From Olivibacter domesticus (GTDB taxonomy: Bacteria; Bacteroidota; Bacteroidia; Sphingobacteriales; Sphingobacteriaceae), in the NCBI RefSeq assembly GCF_900109575.1, contig NZ_FOAF01000002.1:496001-560000 (forward strand): a DNA stretch of 64,000 bases. The letters are read 5' to 3'. The stretch's first letter is position 1. Every line of letters starts with the position of its first letter. Below, piece by piece: positions 54,065-62,971 of this stretch. The position numbers and the translations under genes were made by a program. The notes beneath the pieces were generated by a model. The model saw only the letters and a list, made by a program, of their open reading frames with translations. It had not been told where the DNA came from and did no database searches.

Positions 54065-55720
54065 TCACTGAATTTCAACCAGGTAGAAAGTTGATAAGGA
54101 TGAAGGCCTTGTTTTATGATTTAGGAAATTCAATGTTAGCTTCGTAATATGATAATGATCAAAACGCCGGAGTACTTTTACTTTGAAATTTTCTTTTAAA
54201 GCGGTCAATTCCTCTTCTTGTATAAAAAACAAGGTTGAATAAAGCTTACCTTGACTAAGTGTGGATAGATTATCAGCATATTTTACCTCTCCCGGGGCAT
54301 AGAAATCTAAGGCGAAGCTAGAAGCCTTATAGGCTATCACTTGTCTATGCGGCTCATATTTCTTTAACCAAACACCTGCCGACATCCCTGCTTGGTATCG
54401 GAGTAAAGCCGGATAAAAAAATCCATAAGCGAACACCATAAATGTAATCGACAAAAAGGCACTTCGAAAAATTAAATTTTTGAGGCTCGTATTAAAAAAT
54501 AGCATATAAGCAAGTATCGCTATTCCCACACTTAGGGCAATTGACAGTACTTTATGAGGGAAATTAAATACAAGGGCTATCAATATGAGTAAAATAGTTA
54601 CAATAGAAAAGATCACATGTTGCACAATAGATAGTGTTTTCAACATTCCTTTATCAATATCCTTCAAGTAAGAAGCGGTAATAATAGCAAAATGGGGGAA
54701 AATAATAATGATATAATGGGGTAGCTGAAACTTTGATAATGAAAACAGTAAAAATGCTATCAATGCGCTCATACTTATTATTAGCACCGAAGATTTTTCT
54801 TTGTTTTTCTTCCAGTTCGTCAAATTGTTAACTATGGCTATATAAAACACAATACACCAGGGCAAAAATGCCCAAAGAATGGTATGCAAAAAGAAAGAGA
54901 TATCACCTTTCCCTTTAATAGGCCCTGTATTAAAAAATCTCCCGAACTGGCTGTCCCAAAAGAAAAATTGAATTCCTGACACCTGCTGTCTATCAAATAC
55001 AAACTTTTCAGGGTGCATATCAAATTGAATATACAAAGTATATAATTCAGGCACAATGAATACCCCTATTAACGCAAATGCTGACCACCATTTAATCTTG
55101 AAGAATTCTTTGTATTGCTTACTGAACAACCAATAACATATGAAACTGCCCAAAACTGGTATGACGACAAAAATACCTTTTACCATTACGGCACAAGCTA
55201 GAAAAAACGATCCGGCAATAATATGAGCCGCAGAAGATTCGTATGCGCGATAATAATGGTAAGTTGATGCAATGGTAAATGTGCTCAAATAGATTTCTGC
55301 TCTAACATCGAAGTTTGAAATAGCAACATGAAATGCTGTCATATAAATCAGCGTCGCAATAAGACCAGTTTTTCTATCGTAGAACGTTGAAGTTAACAGA
55401 TACAAGTAATAGCAACCAATCCACCCAATTAAGAGGGAAGGCAGTTTATAAGCTAATCCATTTATACCTAGTAGTTCAAATGAAAAAGAAGCCAGCCAAA
55501 AAGTTAGATGAGGCTTATCTAACCAGTCCTGCCCTCGAACATACAGATTGGCCCAATCAGCATTCAACACCATATTCTTTGCTATGGAAGCATACAATGC
55601 TCCATCTGGTTCCATAATGCCCCCAAAAATAGAAAAGGCACTAACAAACATTATCAAAAGTATCAACAAGAAATATTGCTTTTCCTCCTGTTTCCCAATA
55701 TTATTTGCACTGATTTTCAT
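54065..55720 (-). CDS. Glycosyltransferase family 39 (ArnT/PMT-like) membrane protein
   Basis: A 551-residue membrane protein with about twelve hydrophobic segments. The first loop carries GGIMEPDGALYASIAKNMVL and GQDWLDKPHLTFWLASFSFE, the acidic-DKP pattern of ArnT-type transferases. These enzymes move a sugar from an undecaprenyl-phosphate donor to lipid A or a protein in the periplasm. The C-terminal 100 residues form a soluble periplasmic domain. It starts four bases after a GtrA gene, a common pairing for lipid-linked sugar transfer. The acceptor is unknown. Confidence 0.88.
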   Translation of the reverse strand: MKISANNIGKQEEKQYFLLILLIMFVSAFSIFGGIMEPDGALYASIAKNMVLNADWANLYVRGQDWLDKPHLTFWLASFSFELLGINGLAYKLPSLLIGWIGCYYLYLLTSTFYDRKTGLIATLIYMTAFHVAISNFDVRAEIYLSTFTIASTYHYYRAYESSAAHIIAGSFFLACAVMVKGIFVVIPVLGSFICYWLFSKQYKEFFKIKWWSAFALIGVFIVPELYTLYIQFDMHPEKFVFDRQQVSGIQFFFWDSQFGRFFNTGPIKGKGDISFFLHTILWAFLPWCIVFYIAIVNNLTNWKKNKEKSSVLIISMSALIAFLLFSLSKFQLPHYIIIIFPHFAIITASYLKDIDKGMLKTLSIVQHVIFSIVTILLILIALVFNFPHKVLSIALSVGIAILAYMLFFNTSLKNLIFRSAFLSITFMVFAYGFFYPALLRYQAGMSAGVWLKKYEPHRQVIAYKASSFALDFYAPGEVKYADNLSTLSQGKLYSTLFFIQEEELTALKENFKVKVLRRFDHYHITKLTLNFLNHKTRPSSLSTFYLVEIQ

Positions 55721-55724
55721 AGGC

Positions 55725-56111
55725 CTAAGCAGGGTCTACCAATTTTTTAAACGTGATATAATTGTTAATACTAAAATTCCAGACAAATACGAGTGCTATT
55801 GCCATTGCTTTGCTTAGATAAAAATGAAGACTAGCGTATTGGGTAAAAAGAAATAGAAAAAGAGAATTAAGTGCTAAACCGATAATACTAAATAGTAGAA
55901 AATAGCCAAACTGAACACCTATTTTCGTTCCTTTGTTGGCAAATGTCCAAGATTTATTCAGGTAGAAGTTATTCACGACAGCTACTGAGAAACCTATACC
56001 ATTTGCTAAATATTGGTTAGCACCTATCTTCTCTTTAAAAAGATAAGTAAAGGCAAAGTCGAGTATAAAGCCTATTCCCCCAATTATTCCAAATTTTATA
56101 AACTTCTGCAT
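55725..56111 (-). CDS. GtrA-family membrane protein
   Basis: A 128-residue protein with four membrane helices. It opens QKFIKFGIIGGIGFILDFAF with the usual first helix, then FSVAVVNNFYLNKSWTFANK, a GtrA signature. GtrA proteins are thought to help flip or present lipid-linked sugars for periplasmic glycosyltransferases. The GT39 gene follows after four bases, so the two probably work together. Confidence 0.92.
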   Translation of the reverse strand: MQKFIKFGIIGGIGFILDFAFTYLFKEKIGANQYLANGIGFSVAVVNNFYLNKSWTFANKGTKIGVQFGYFLLFSIIGLALNSLFLFLFTQYASLHFYLSKAMAIALVFVWNFSINNYITFKKLVDPA

Positions 56112-56266
56112 CTTTTCTTAAGATAAAGAAACAAATTATAGATTAAAATGCTCTAAGAAACAATGCTTTAACAAAAAGCTTAACGAAATAATAACGCAAT
56201 TTTAATACGAGCACAACTGCCGATAAGTTATTACATTCAAAAAGCAGGATAATATTGTATTTTATC

Positions 56267-56274
56267 TAATTTTG
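56267..56274 (+). promoter_or_regulatory. Candidate -7 element upstream of the acetyltransferase
   Basis: TAATTTTG fits the consensus TAnnTTTG exactly and lies 19 bp before the ATG at 56293, but no clear -33 TTG was found at the proper distance. It also overlaps a possible TTG start codon at 56272. Confidence 0.35.
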
Positions 56275-56292
56275 AAGGAAATGGTCGTAGAT

Positions 56293-56796
56293 ATGATAAA
56301 AATTATTCCAGCAAACGTAGGTCAAATAAAAATTATTCAAAAAATAGCCCAAAAAACCTGGCCTGCTACTTTCAGCAGTATACTTTCATCGAAGCAAATT
56401 GACTATATGTTAGATATGATGTATAGCGATGAAGCCTTGCAAGCACAAATAACGAATCTTAATCACTGCTTTTTATTGGCTGCTCAAGACGATGTATACC
56501 TCGGATTTCTTTCATACGAAACACCCTACAAAGGTGAAGCTAAAACTAAAATACATAAGATTTACATAATGCCTGAAGCCCAGGGATTAGGTATTGGCAA
56601 AAAACTGATGGGGGCTGTCGAAGCTATTGCCACAAATAAAGGCGATAAGCAGCTACTCCTTAACGTAAACAAACACAATGAAGCCGAGAAATTTTATAAA
56701 TATTTAGGTTTTGAGATAATCGCGACTGAGAATATTGATATTGGATCTGGATTTCTAATGGAAGATAAAGTAATGGCGAAGGAAGTAAACAAGTAA
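56293..56796 (+). CDS. GNAT-family N-acetyltransferase
   Basis: A 167-residue acetyltransferase. The start at 56293 (MIKIIPANVGQIKIIQKIAQ) gives the length and opening normal for the family; an ATG at 56281 and a TTG at 56272 are alternatives. The acetyl-CoA pocket is IYIMPEAQGLGIGKKLMGAV (Q/RxxGxG motif) with the later NKHNEAEKFYKYLGFE. The substrate cannot be told. It stands alone, convergent with the cupin gene. Confidence 0.92.
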   Translation: MIKIIPANVGQIKIIQKIAQKTWPATFSSILSSKQIDYMLDMMYSDEALQAQITNLNHCFLLAAQDDVYLGFLSYETPYKGEAKTKIHKIYIMPEAQGLGIGKKLMGAVEAIATNKGDKQLLLNVNKHNEAEKFYKYLGFEIIATENIDIGSGFLMEDKVMAKEVNK

Positions 56797-56806
56797 GATC
56801 TTTGAT

Positions 56807-56844
56807 ATATCTAACATAAATGAGTAAACGTTTATGTTAGATAT
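56807..56844. repeat. Perfect 14 bp inverted repeat between convergent genes
   Basis: ATATCTAACATAAA (56807-56820) and its perfect complement (56831-56844) are separated by 10 bases. The stem is AT-rich, with no T tract on either side, so it could be a weak bidirectional terminator or a protein-binding site. It lies just after the acetyltransferase stop, about 150 bp before the cupin stop. Confidence 0.6.
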
Positions 56845-56998
56845 CGAATTATAAATTAGCTTTAAGTACGGGATTAAATGTGCCACCCCAATTATCGTTT
56901 TGTTCAATTTTGGGATTTTAATCTATCACGCTTTCTTGAAACCACAAAGGTATTATAAGGAGCTCCAACGTTGAGCGAAGGACAGCTAGTGAAATTGT

Positions 56999-57319
56999 TT
57001 AGAGAAAGTCTTCCCTCATGGGAGTAAAAACATCAAGCAACTCTCCTTTCTCCAAACAAACACAGCCGTGTAATACGTTAGAAGGCATTAAACATGTGTC
57101 GCCGGCAGCAATAATTCGTTTCTCTTCTCCGATAGAAAATTCAAATTTACCCTGTACAACGAAAGTTGATTGGGTATGGACATGCTGATGAATAGCACCA
57201 ATAGCACCCTGCTCAAACCGTACCCTCACCACCATCATCTCATCGTTATAAGACATGATTTCTCTAGAAACACCCGCTCCCAGATCAGTCCAATTTTCTT
57301 CTTTAGCAAAATTAAACAT
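56999..57319 (-). CDS. Small cupin, KdgF-like
   Basis: A 106-residue cupin; the start at 57319 (MFNFAKEENWTDLGAGVSRE) matches the usual KdgF opening, while an ATG 11 codons upstream is also possible. Metal-ligand pattern: H44, H46 and H48 (AIHQHVHTQ) with H84 (NVLHG). The body MMVVRVRFEQGAIGAIHQHV and the end LLDVFTPMREDFL are strongly KdgF-like. KdgF converts 4,5-unsaturated uronates to linear keto acids in pectin and alginate breakdown. Here its neighbour is an alpha-mannosidase gene, 106 bp upstream on the same strand, so its substrate is uncertain. Confidence 0.82.
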   Translation of the reverse strand: MFNFAKEENWTDLGAGVSREIMSYNDEMMVVRVRFEQGAIGAIHQHVHTQSTFVVQGKFEFSIGEEKRIIAAGDTCLMPSNVLHGCVCLEKGELLDVFTPMREDFL

Positions 57320-57458
57320 AAGTGTTAACCTTTCATCTTTAGAAATTAGCATGAGCTATTTTCGAATATGATGCTTGATGTTATTATTTTTAAAATGCTT
57401 TAGCTCGAAGATCGAACTAAAACATTTTAGTAAACCATTTAAAAGAAAAATTAAAATA

Positions 57459-58877
57459 TTAGCTCAACAGGCTTTTTTTCCGTTGATAGGTCTCCCAAAG
57501 CAATTCACCAAATAAGGTATTTGTCCATGCAAACCAAGAACGGGTAAATTTAGTAGGATCATCTTTATGGAAAGACTCATGCATAAAACCTGTTCCTCCA
57601 TGACACTTTTGAAGTGTTTGTATGCATATTTTAATTTCATCATCGTCTGAACTGGTCAGCGCACGCATGACAATACTCATCGGCCAGATCATGTCTTTAC
57701 CGATATGCGGTCCGCCTACCCCTTCCCCTGCTGTTCCCTTATAGAAGAATGGATTATCTTCTGAAAGTATAAATTTGCGTGTATTAATATACCGGGGGTC
57801 GTCTGCTTTCACTGCTCCGAGATAAGGTAAAGACAATAGACTCGGAATGTTAGAGTCATCCATTAACAAATGTCCACCATAACCATCTGTTTCGAACACA
57901 AAAATTTCACCATATTTAGGATGGTTGGTGGTTGCATATTTAGTGAGCGCATCATCAACCTCTTGAGCCAAGGTTGTTAGTTCTTTTGCAAGGACATTAT
58001 CGTTATGGATCGTCTTCAGCATTTCTGCAGCCTGTCTTAGCGAAACCACAGCAAAAAAATTAGATGGAATTAAAAAGGATAAAACGGTCGCATCATCACT
58101 CGGACGGAAAGAGGAACAAATCAGTCCCACCGGATTTACGGGATAACCATAACCGTCCATAGGCAAGGTGTCAGTGGCTCTTCCAGTGACGCGCTCAAAA
58201 TGGTAAGGGCTTGTTCCATCCTTTCTTTGTTGTTCCTTAAATGTTTGCAAAATATTTTGAATTGCCTCTTTCCAAACAGCATTGAAAGGTGTCGTATCTT
58301 TTGTAGTCTTCCAATAATGATAAGCCAAACGGATTGGGTAACACAAAGAATCGATTTCCCACTTCCGCTCATGTACACCTGGACGCATATTCGTTTTATC
58401 TTTTGCCCATTCCCCTACTTTCTCAGGATCATCGTAAAAGGCATTCGCATAAGGGTCCTTTAAAATATAATCTACTTGTCTATTGATCACACCAGCTATA
58501 AGGTCCGCCAAGTGCTTGTCATCTTTTACCAAAGCCAAGTACGGCCATACCTGTGCACTACTATCCCTTAACCACATAGCATCAATATCGCCTGTAATCA
58601 CGTAGGTATCAGGCACGCCATCTGTGGATTGAAAAAACACAGTAGTATCCAGTGTATTAGGGAAGCAATTACCAAAAAGCCAAGCAAGTTCCTTGTTCTT
58701 TACTTTGCTTTGAAAAGTTTTAATTACTTTTTCTACTGCCGTACTTGTAAAATTCCGCATATTTTCTGCCACTCTTACTTCTGGAAGATTTTCAGACTGT
58801 GCAAATGCCAGATTATTACTTAAATAGTAGCCAGCACCAAGGGCCATTGTACTTTTGATAAAATTTCTTCTTTCCAT
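57459..58877 (-). CDS. Glycoside hydrolase family 125 (exo-alpha-1,6-mannosidase)
   Basis: A 472-residue enzyme of the metal-independent alpha-mannosidase family. RRNFIKSTMALGAGYYLS is an export signal of Tat type. GDIDAMWLRDSSAQVWPYL (about 96-114) is the family signature, and GVGGPHIGKDMIWPMSIVM lies in the C-terminal half. GH125 enzymes trim alpha-1,6-linked mannose from N-glycans or fungal mannan. No SusC/SusD pair is close, so it probably serves the cell's general glycan turnover or another distant locus. The KdgF-like cupin gene follows. Confidence 0.92.
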   Translation of the reverse strand: MERRNFIKSTMALGAGYYLSNNLAFAQSENLPEVRVAENMRNFTSTAVEKVIKTFQSKVKNKELAWLFGNCFPNTLDTTVFFQSTDGVPDTYVITGDIDAMWLRDSSAQVWPYLALVKDDKHLADLIAGVINRQVDYILKDPYANAFYDDPEKVGEWAKDKTNMRPGVHERKWEIDSLCYPIRLAYHYWKTTKDTTPFNAVWKEAIQNILQTFKEQQRKDGTSPYHFERVTGRATDTLPMDGYGYPVNPVGLICSSFRPSDDATVLSFLIPSNFFAVVSLRQAAEMLKTIHNDNVLAKELTTLAQEVDDALTKYATTNHPKYGEIFVFETDGYGGHLLMDDSNIPSLLSLPYLGAVKADDPRYINTRKFILSEDNPFFYKGTAGEGVGGPHIGKDMIWPMSIVMRALTSSDDDEIKICIQTLQKCHGGTGFMHESFHKDDPTKFTRSWFAWTNTLFGELLWETYQRKKSLLS

Positions 58878-59016
58878 TTCAATTATATATTAGCTACTGG
58901 GAATTAGGATTTAACAATTTTCCCTATTCCCTTTCCCCAAACAAAGGTTCATATCTGCCGTAAACATATATAATTTCCGCTATAAAACAAATTTAAAAGA
59001 GCTCAGGAGAAGTCGG

Positions 59017-59910
59017 CTAGACAAGCCGGTCAATATTTTTATTGTAAAAACTATTATACATCTGTTTAAAATAATTTAATGCAGGATGTATAGTATGTTG
59101 GTGATGCGCTAGCACAATTTCAGTACTCACATGAATATTAGAAAATTCCGTAAAAACTAATTTCAGATAAGGATATTGATCCTTTACTGATACCGGAACT
59201 AAAGCAATACCTAATTCATTTTCGACCATACATAAAATAGAATGCATATTATTACATTCATGCATTATTTCAGGATAAAACCCCAAACGATTGCAGCAAT
59301 CGAGCAATTTATTATGATAATCAGGTGCGTAATTACTATTATAGGAAATAAACGTTTGCTCTTTTAACCAAGCTGCATTAAGCTCATAGGGCATATTAAC
59401 CGGACAGACTAAAGCAAACTTATCTAAATCTAGTGATTCGATATGTAATTGAACGGAATGTATGGGCGCTCGGATAATGCCAACATCCAATTTACCTTCT
59501 TCCAACGCTTTTATTTGTTTGGAAGTTGACGCTTCATAAAGTCGTGTTTTTAGCAAGGGGTATCGTTGTCTAAGTGCCTTTAAAACATTCGCTAATGCTG
59601 TCTTCGGCGTGGAGCTAATATAACCGATTTTGAATTCCCCACTGGTCGATTCATGAATCTGCTTTACTAATTGTTTACTTCTTTCCAGCTGCCTAATTAA
59701 TGTATCACATTCCTTTAAGAAATAAGTTCCGGCTTCTGTTAATTCAACCCGTTTGTTGTTTCTACGAAACAGTAACACTCCCAGCTCTTTTTCAAGTTCC
59801 TTTATCTGTCTTGTTAGTGGAGGTTGTGAAATATGTAATTGGACCGCAGCTTTACTAAAATGCAAAAGTTCTGCAACAGCTTTAAAATAGAGAAGATGTC
59901 TTAATTCCAT
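59017..59910 (-). CDS. LysR-family transcriptional regulator
   Basis: A 297-residue regulator. The N-terminal winged helix-turn-helix is HLLYFKAVAELLHFSKAAVQ with the recognition segment HISQPPLTRQIKELEKELGV. The rest is the substrate-binding-like effector domain (FKIGYISSTPKTALANVLKA). It is divergent from the methyltransferase gene at 60008 with a 97 bp gap, the usual arrangement for a LysR regulator and its target. The effector is unknown. Confidence 0.94.
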   Translation of the reverse strand: MELRHLLYFKAVAELLHFSKAAVQLHISQPPLTRQIKELEKELGVLLFRRNNKRVELTEAGTYFLKECDTLIRQLERSKQLVKQIHESTSGEFKIGYISSTPKTALANVLKALRQRYPLLKTRLYEASTSKQIKALEEGKLDVGIIRAPIHSVQLHIESLDLDKFALVCPVNMPYELNAAWLKEQTFISYNSNYAPDYHNKLLDCCNRLGFYPEIMHECNNMHSILCMVENELGIALVPVSVKDQYPYLKLVFTEFSNIHVSTEIVLAHHQHTIHPALNYFKQMYNSFYNKNIDRLV

Positions 59911-60007
59911 AATACCTTAAAGGTATCAATAATTACATAAAATAGTATTTTTAAGATATAAATTATACAGGTAATTTTGTCATAACAGCATTAAATATAA
60001 AATCAAT

Positions 60008-60733
60008 ATGATGAATCAATTCTCAAGCAAGTCTACGGTACAAGAAATCAAAGAAAGATTTGACCAAGATGTGGAACGCTTTTCAAATTTAAATACTGGG
60101 CAGCAAACAACTATCGATGCCACTTTGAACATGGATCTTATTATTGATAGTATTGTGGCTTTATCACCAAACCTTAAAAACATTTTAGATGTAGGGTGCG
60201 GAGCGGGAAATTACACCTTAAAATTGTTATCAAAAAAAGCCCCGCTATCATGTACTTTATTAGACTTAAGCCTACCAATGCTTGAACGAGCAAAGGAACG
60301 AATTGAAAAAGTAAATAAAGGTGATGTCAATCTGATTCATGAAGATATCCGCACGGCTCCATTGAAAGAAAACCATTACTGCGCCATAATGGCATCGGCT
60401 GTTTTACATCATTTAAGAGATGACCAAGATTGGGAAGAGGTTTTCAGTAAATTATACCGCCTACTGAAACCAGGAGGTAGTTTGTGGGTTTCAGATCTAA
60501 TTGTCCAAGAAAATGCAGCGCTTCAACAAGTAATTTATAATGAACGTTACGGGAATTACTTAACAGCGTTAAAGGGCGCGCAGTATAGAAACGACGTTTT
60601 TGACTATATAGCAAAGGAAGATTCACCCCGATCTCTTAATTATCAATTAAAATTATTGGAAAAAGTTGGATTTAAAAGTGTAGAATTACTACATAAAAAC
60701 CTATGTTTCGCTTCCTTCGGCGCAATTAAATAA
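60008..60733 (+). CDS. Class I SAM-dependent methyltransferase
   Basis: A 241-residue methyltransferase. Motif I is ILDVGCGAGNYTLKLL (residues 59-74), followed by the acidic-loop region CTLLDLSLPMLERAKERIEK and AIMASAVLHHLRDDQDWEEV and the post-II strand LLKPGGSLWVSDLIV. These motifs fit small-molecule methyltransferases of the Methyltransf_12/25 type. It is divergent from the LysR gene and is probably its target. Its stop lies three bases from the 3' end of the convergent small gene at 60737. Confidence 0.92.
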   Translation: MMNQFSSKSTVQEIKERFDQDVERFSNLNTGQQTTIDATLNMDLIIDSIVALSPNLKNILDVGCGAGNYTLKLLSKKAPLSCTLLDLSLPMLERAKERIEKVNKGDVNLIHEDIRTAPLKENHYCAIMASAVLHHLRDDQDWEEVFSKLYRLLKPGGSLWVSDLIVQENAALQQVIYNERYGNYLTALKGAQYRNDVFDYIAKEDSPRSLNYQLKLLEKVGFKSVELLHKNLCFASFGAIK

Positions 60734-60736
60734 AGT

Positions 60737-61069
60737 TTATTTGCTCAGTAGCTCGAGTAAATCTTCCCACTCTTCTTCAAGTGGTTTTGTGGGCATCACT
60801 TGTTTAGCGCGATTATACCAATAATTTGCATTCCATAAATCTCCTTCTTTACGATGCAGATAGGCATGTACATGGGCGGAAGTTTTATCTTCCAGATGAT
60901 CAATAAGACTATGGGCATGATGCCAATTACCCTTTGCATCATACCATAGCGCTTGTAAGTGAACCGATATACCTTCTAGCGGTGTATCTTGTTTCAAAGA
61001 TCTTTTAAATGTTTCTAATGTCAAAATTGCGTTCGTTAGTAAAGAACCATAAAATTCAAAAAATATCAT
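60737..61069 (-). CDS. Conserved hypothetical small protein
   Basis: About 110 residues from the ATG at 61069 (MIFFEFYGSLLTNAILTLET); an ATG at 61150 would add a further 27 residues that look non-coding. A rich pattern, HLQALWYDAKGNWHHAHSLI, then HAYLHRKEGDLWNANYWYNR, is of a kind seen in short Sphingobacteriaceae proteins of unknown function; several aromatic and histidine residues look conserved. No signal peptide or membrane segment is visible. Function not recognised. Confidence 0.7.
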   Translation of the reverse strand: MIFFEFYGSLLTNAILTLETFKRSLKQDTPLEGISVHLQALWYDAKGNWHHAHSLIDHLEDKTSAHVHAYLHRKEGDLWNANYWYNRAKQVMPTKPLEEEWEDLLELLSK

Positions 61070-61282
61070 CAAAAAACCAAGAATATTTATCTTTAATGCC
61101 CAATAAATACAACACCTAGGGGTGTAATCTTCTCCAAAAAGATTGGCCACAATACGAAGTACCCCACTGATTTATTGGCGATTATTAATTATCAATGGTA
61201 CTTATAAAAATTTTGGCACAGTTTTTTCTTAATGGCAATCAATATGTTGTTTTTTGAAAACATATATAAAAGAATAAAAGTT

Positions 61283-61795
61283 ATGAATAAGATATTAGCC
61301 ATATGCTTGATAGCTGGAATCAGCTTTACAGCATGTAATAATAATAATGCAAAAGAAGAAGCGTTAGCGAAAGAAGCAGCGCTAAAGCAAGTAAAAGACA
61401 GTTTAGCTTTAGATAGTTTCAAAAAAGCTGAAGTTGCAGAAAAAGAAAGGTTAGAAAACGAAAGATTAGAGCAAGAAAGATTAGCAACACAAGCACGTCA
61501 GCAATCGAGCTCTAATGCTTCAAGTGCTAGTTATCAAGATGCCAATCAGGGCGACCAGTATTATGAAGCGAACGAGTCTGATGCACAACCGGTAGCTACT
61601 GCGCCTGAGAAAAAAGGTTGGAGTGATGCCGCCAAAGGTACTGCGATTGGTGCTGGAGCAGGTGCTGTAGTGGGGGCTTTGATTGATAAAGATAAACGAT
61701 TAAGAGGAGCGGCTATCGGCGCTGCTATCGGCGGTGGTGGTGGATATGCCATCGGACGAAAAAAAGATCGTCAAAGCGGCAGAGTTCAAAAATAA
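61283..61795 (+). CDS. Glycine-zipper (YMGG-like) lipoprotein
   Basis: A 170-residue lipoprotein. The start at 61283 gives MNKILAICLIAGISFTAC with a lipobox cysteine at residue 18. A charged, Glu/Lys-rich helix follows (about 25-85), then a Ser/Gln-rich linker and a glycine-zipper tail (about 130-165: DAAKGTAIGAGAGAVVGALI, then LRGAAIGAAIGGGGGYAIG). The zipper can insert in or pack against the outer membrane. It is a common envelope-stress or surface lipoprotein type; the precise role is unknown. A strong terminator follows. Confidence 0.85.
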   Translation: MNKILAICLIAGISFTACNNNNAKEEALAKEAALKQVKDSLALDSFKKAEVAEKERLENERLEQERLATQARQQSSSNASSASYQDANQGDQYYEANESDAQPVATAPEKKGWSDAAKGTAIGAGAGAVVGALIDKDKRLRGAAIGAAIGGGGGYAIGRKKDRQSGRVQK

Positions 61796-61820
61796 TACCA
61801 CAATTATATTAAACTGAGAT

Positions 61821-61852
61821 GCCCAATGGTTGAAAAGCCATTGGGCTTTTTA
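61821..61852 (+). terminator. Intrinsic terminator
   Basis: GCCCAATGG and CCATTGGGC form a perfect nine-base-pair stem around an eight-base loop, followed by TTTTTATT. It terminates the glycine-zipper lipoprotein gene 26 bp downstream of its stop. Confidence 0.92.
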
Positions 61853-61933
61853 TTGACATTCTAGTCTATTAACCTTATTCCCGGTCAAGCAAATTTCTTA
61901 CGACATAGATATAGCTGGCTATAGCCCATCTTT

Positions 61934-62620
61934 TTATTTACGTCCTTCATCTCTTGTAAGTATTTCATCGATCATGCCAAAGCCTTTTGCTTCTTCAGCG
62001 GTCATCCAGTAATCACGGTTTGATGCTGTGTGTACCCAATCGTATGTTTGACCACTGTGATCGGCAATGACCTGATAAAGCTCTTTCTGTAACTTCAATA
62101 TTTCCCTTGCATTGATCTCTAAGTCTGCTGCTGTACCTTGCATGCCACCGGATGGTTGATGAATCATAACTCTGGCGTGCTTTAAAGCAGCCCTTTTATT
62201 AGAAGCACCTGCACATAGAAGGACTGCTCCAAAAGACAACGCAATGCCTGTACAAATTGTCGCGACATCAGGATTAATATATTGCATGGTATCATAGATG
62301 CCTAATCCAGCATATACCGATCCCCCCGGACAGTTGATATACAATTGAATGTCTTTTTGATTATCTACCGACTGTAAGAATAATAGTTGTGCCTGAATAA
62401 TATTGGCTATACGATCGTCCACGGCTTCACCTAAAAAAATAATTCGATCGATCATTAGCCTTGAAAAAACATCCATTTGTGCCACATTTAGTTGGCGCTC
62501 TTCGGTAATATACGGTGTCATTGACATAGCTATCCTTTCGTCCATTTTCCTTGTATATACGTCAAAAGTGTTCCCACTCATCCCGTAATGGGATACAGCA
62601 AATTTTCTAAATTCATTCAT
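61934..62620 (-). CDS. clpP: ClpP-type ATP-dependent protease subunit
   Basis: A 228-residue serine protease. Its catalytic triad is S129 (ALSFGAVLLCAGA), H154 (VMIHQPSGG) and D203 (NRDYWMTAEEAKGFGMIDE), with the same spacing as in E. coli ClpP (S97, H122, D171). It carries about 30 extra N-terminal residues compared with the classical enzyme. The enzyme should form tetradecamers that degrade proteins with a Clp ATPase. No clpX gene is adjacent, so it may be a second ClpP copy or separately encoded. Confidence 0.9.
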   Translation of the reverse strand: MNEFRKFAVSHYGMSGNTFDVYTRKMDERIAMSMTPYITEERQLNVAQMDVFSRLMIDRIIFLGEAVDDRIANIIQAQLLFLQSVDNQKDIQLYINCPGGSVYAGLGIYDTMQYINPDVATICTGIALSFGAVLLCAGASNKRAALKHARVMIHQPSGGMQGTAADLEINAREILKLQKELYQVIADHSGQTYDWVHTASNRDYWMTAEEAKGFGMIDEILTRDEGRK

Positions 62621-62701
62621 TTCTTTGATTTTATTTATACGAGGAACAGATTCTTTATTGTTTATTAAGTAACCTGCTCATTACATATTGGTATTTCTTA
62701 G

Positions 62702-62971
62702 CTATTTTTTAAAAAAGTCTTTTATCTTATCTATAAATTTTTTGTGGACCGGATTAACGAACAGTTCATGTTCAACTCTTGTCAGCTGAGCTCTTAAATT
62801 CTCCCGACCATAAGCCCTGATAATTTGGTAAGTCTTCTCTTGACAGTATAGCTCATCTTTGAGTTCTTCATCTATTATTATACGTGCATCCAAAAGCAAT
62901 TTTTCTTCTGGTAACAGTTGGTTCTCGATGTAGTTTTCCAAAAATTTCAACTTATTCAATGAAGTCCTCAT
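62702..62971 (-). CDS. Small protein overlapping a sigma-factor gene (anti-sigma-like)
   Basis: An 89-residue protein whose start overlaps the preceding sigma-factor gene by 20 bp, indicating translational coupling. The opening LNKLKFLENYIENQLLPEEK and QEKTYQIIRAYGRENLRAQL resembles the cytoplasmic N-terminus of Bacteroidota anti-sigma factors; it has no membrane helix or periplasmic domain. It could be a soluble or truncated anti-sigma factor. This is inference from position and composition. Confidence 0.7.
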   Translation of the reverse strand: MRTSLNKLKFLENYIENQLLPEEKLLLDARIIIDEELKDELYCQEKTYQIIRAYGRENLRAQLTRVEHELFVNPVHKKFIDKIKDFFKK

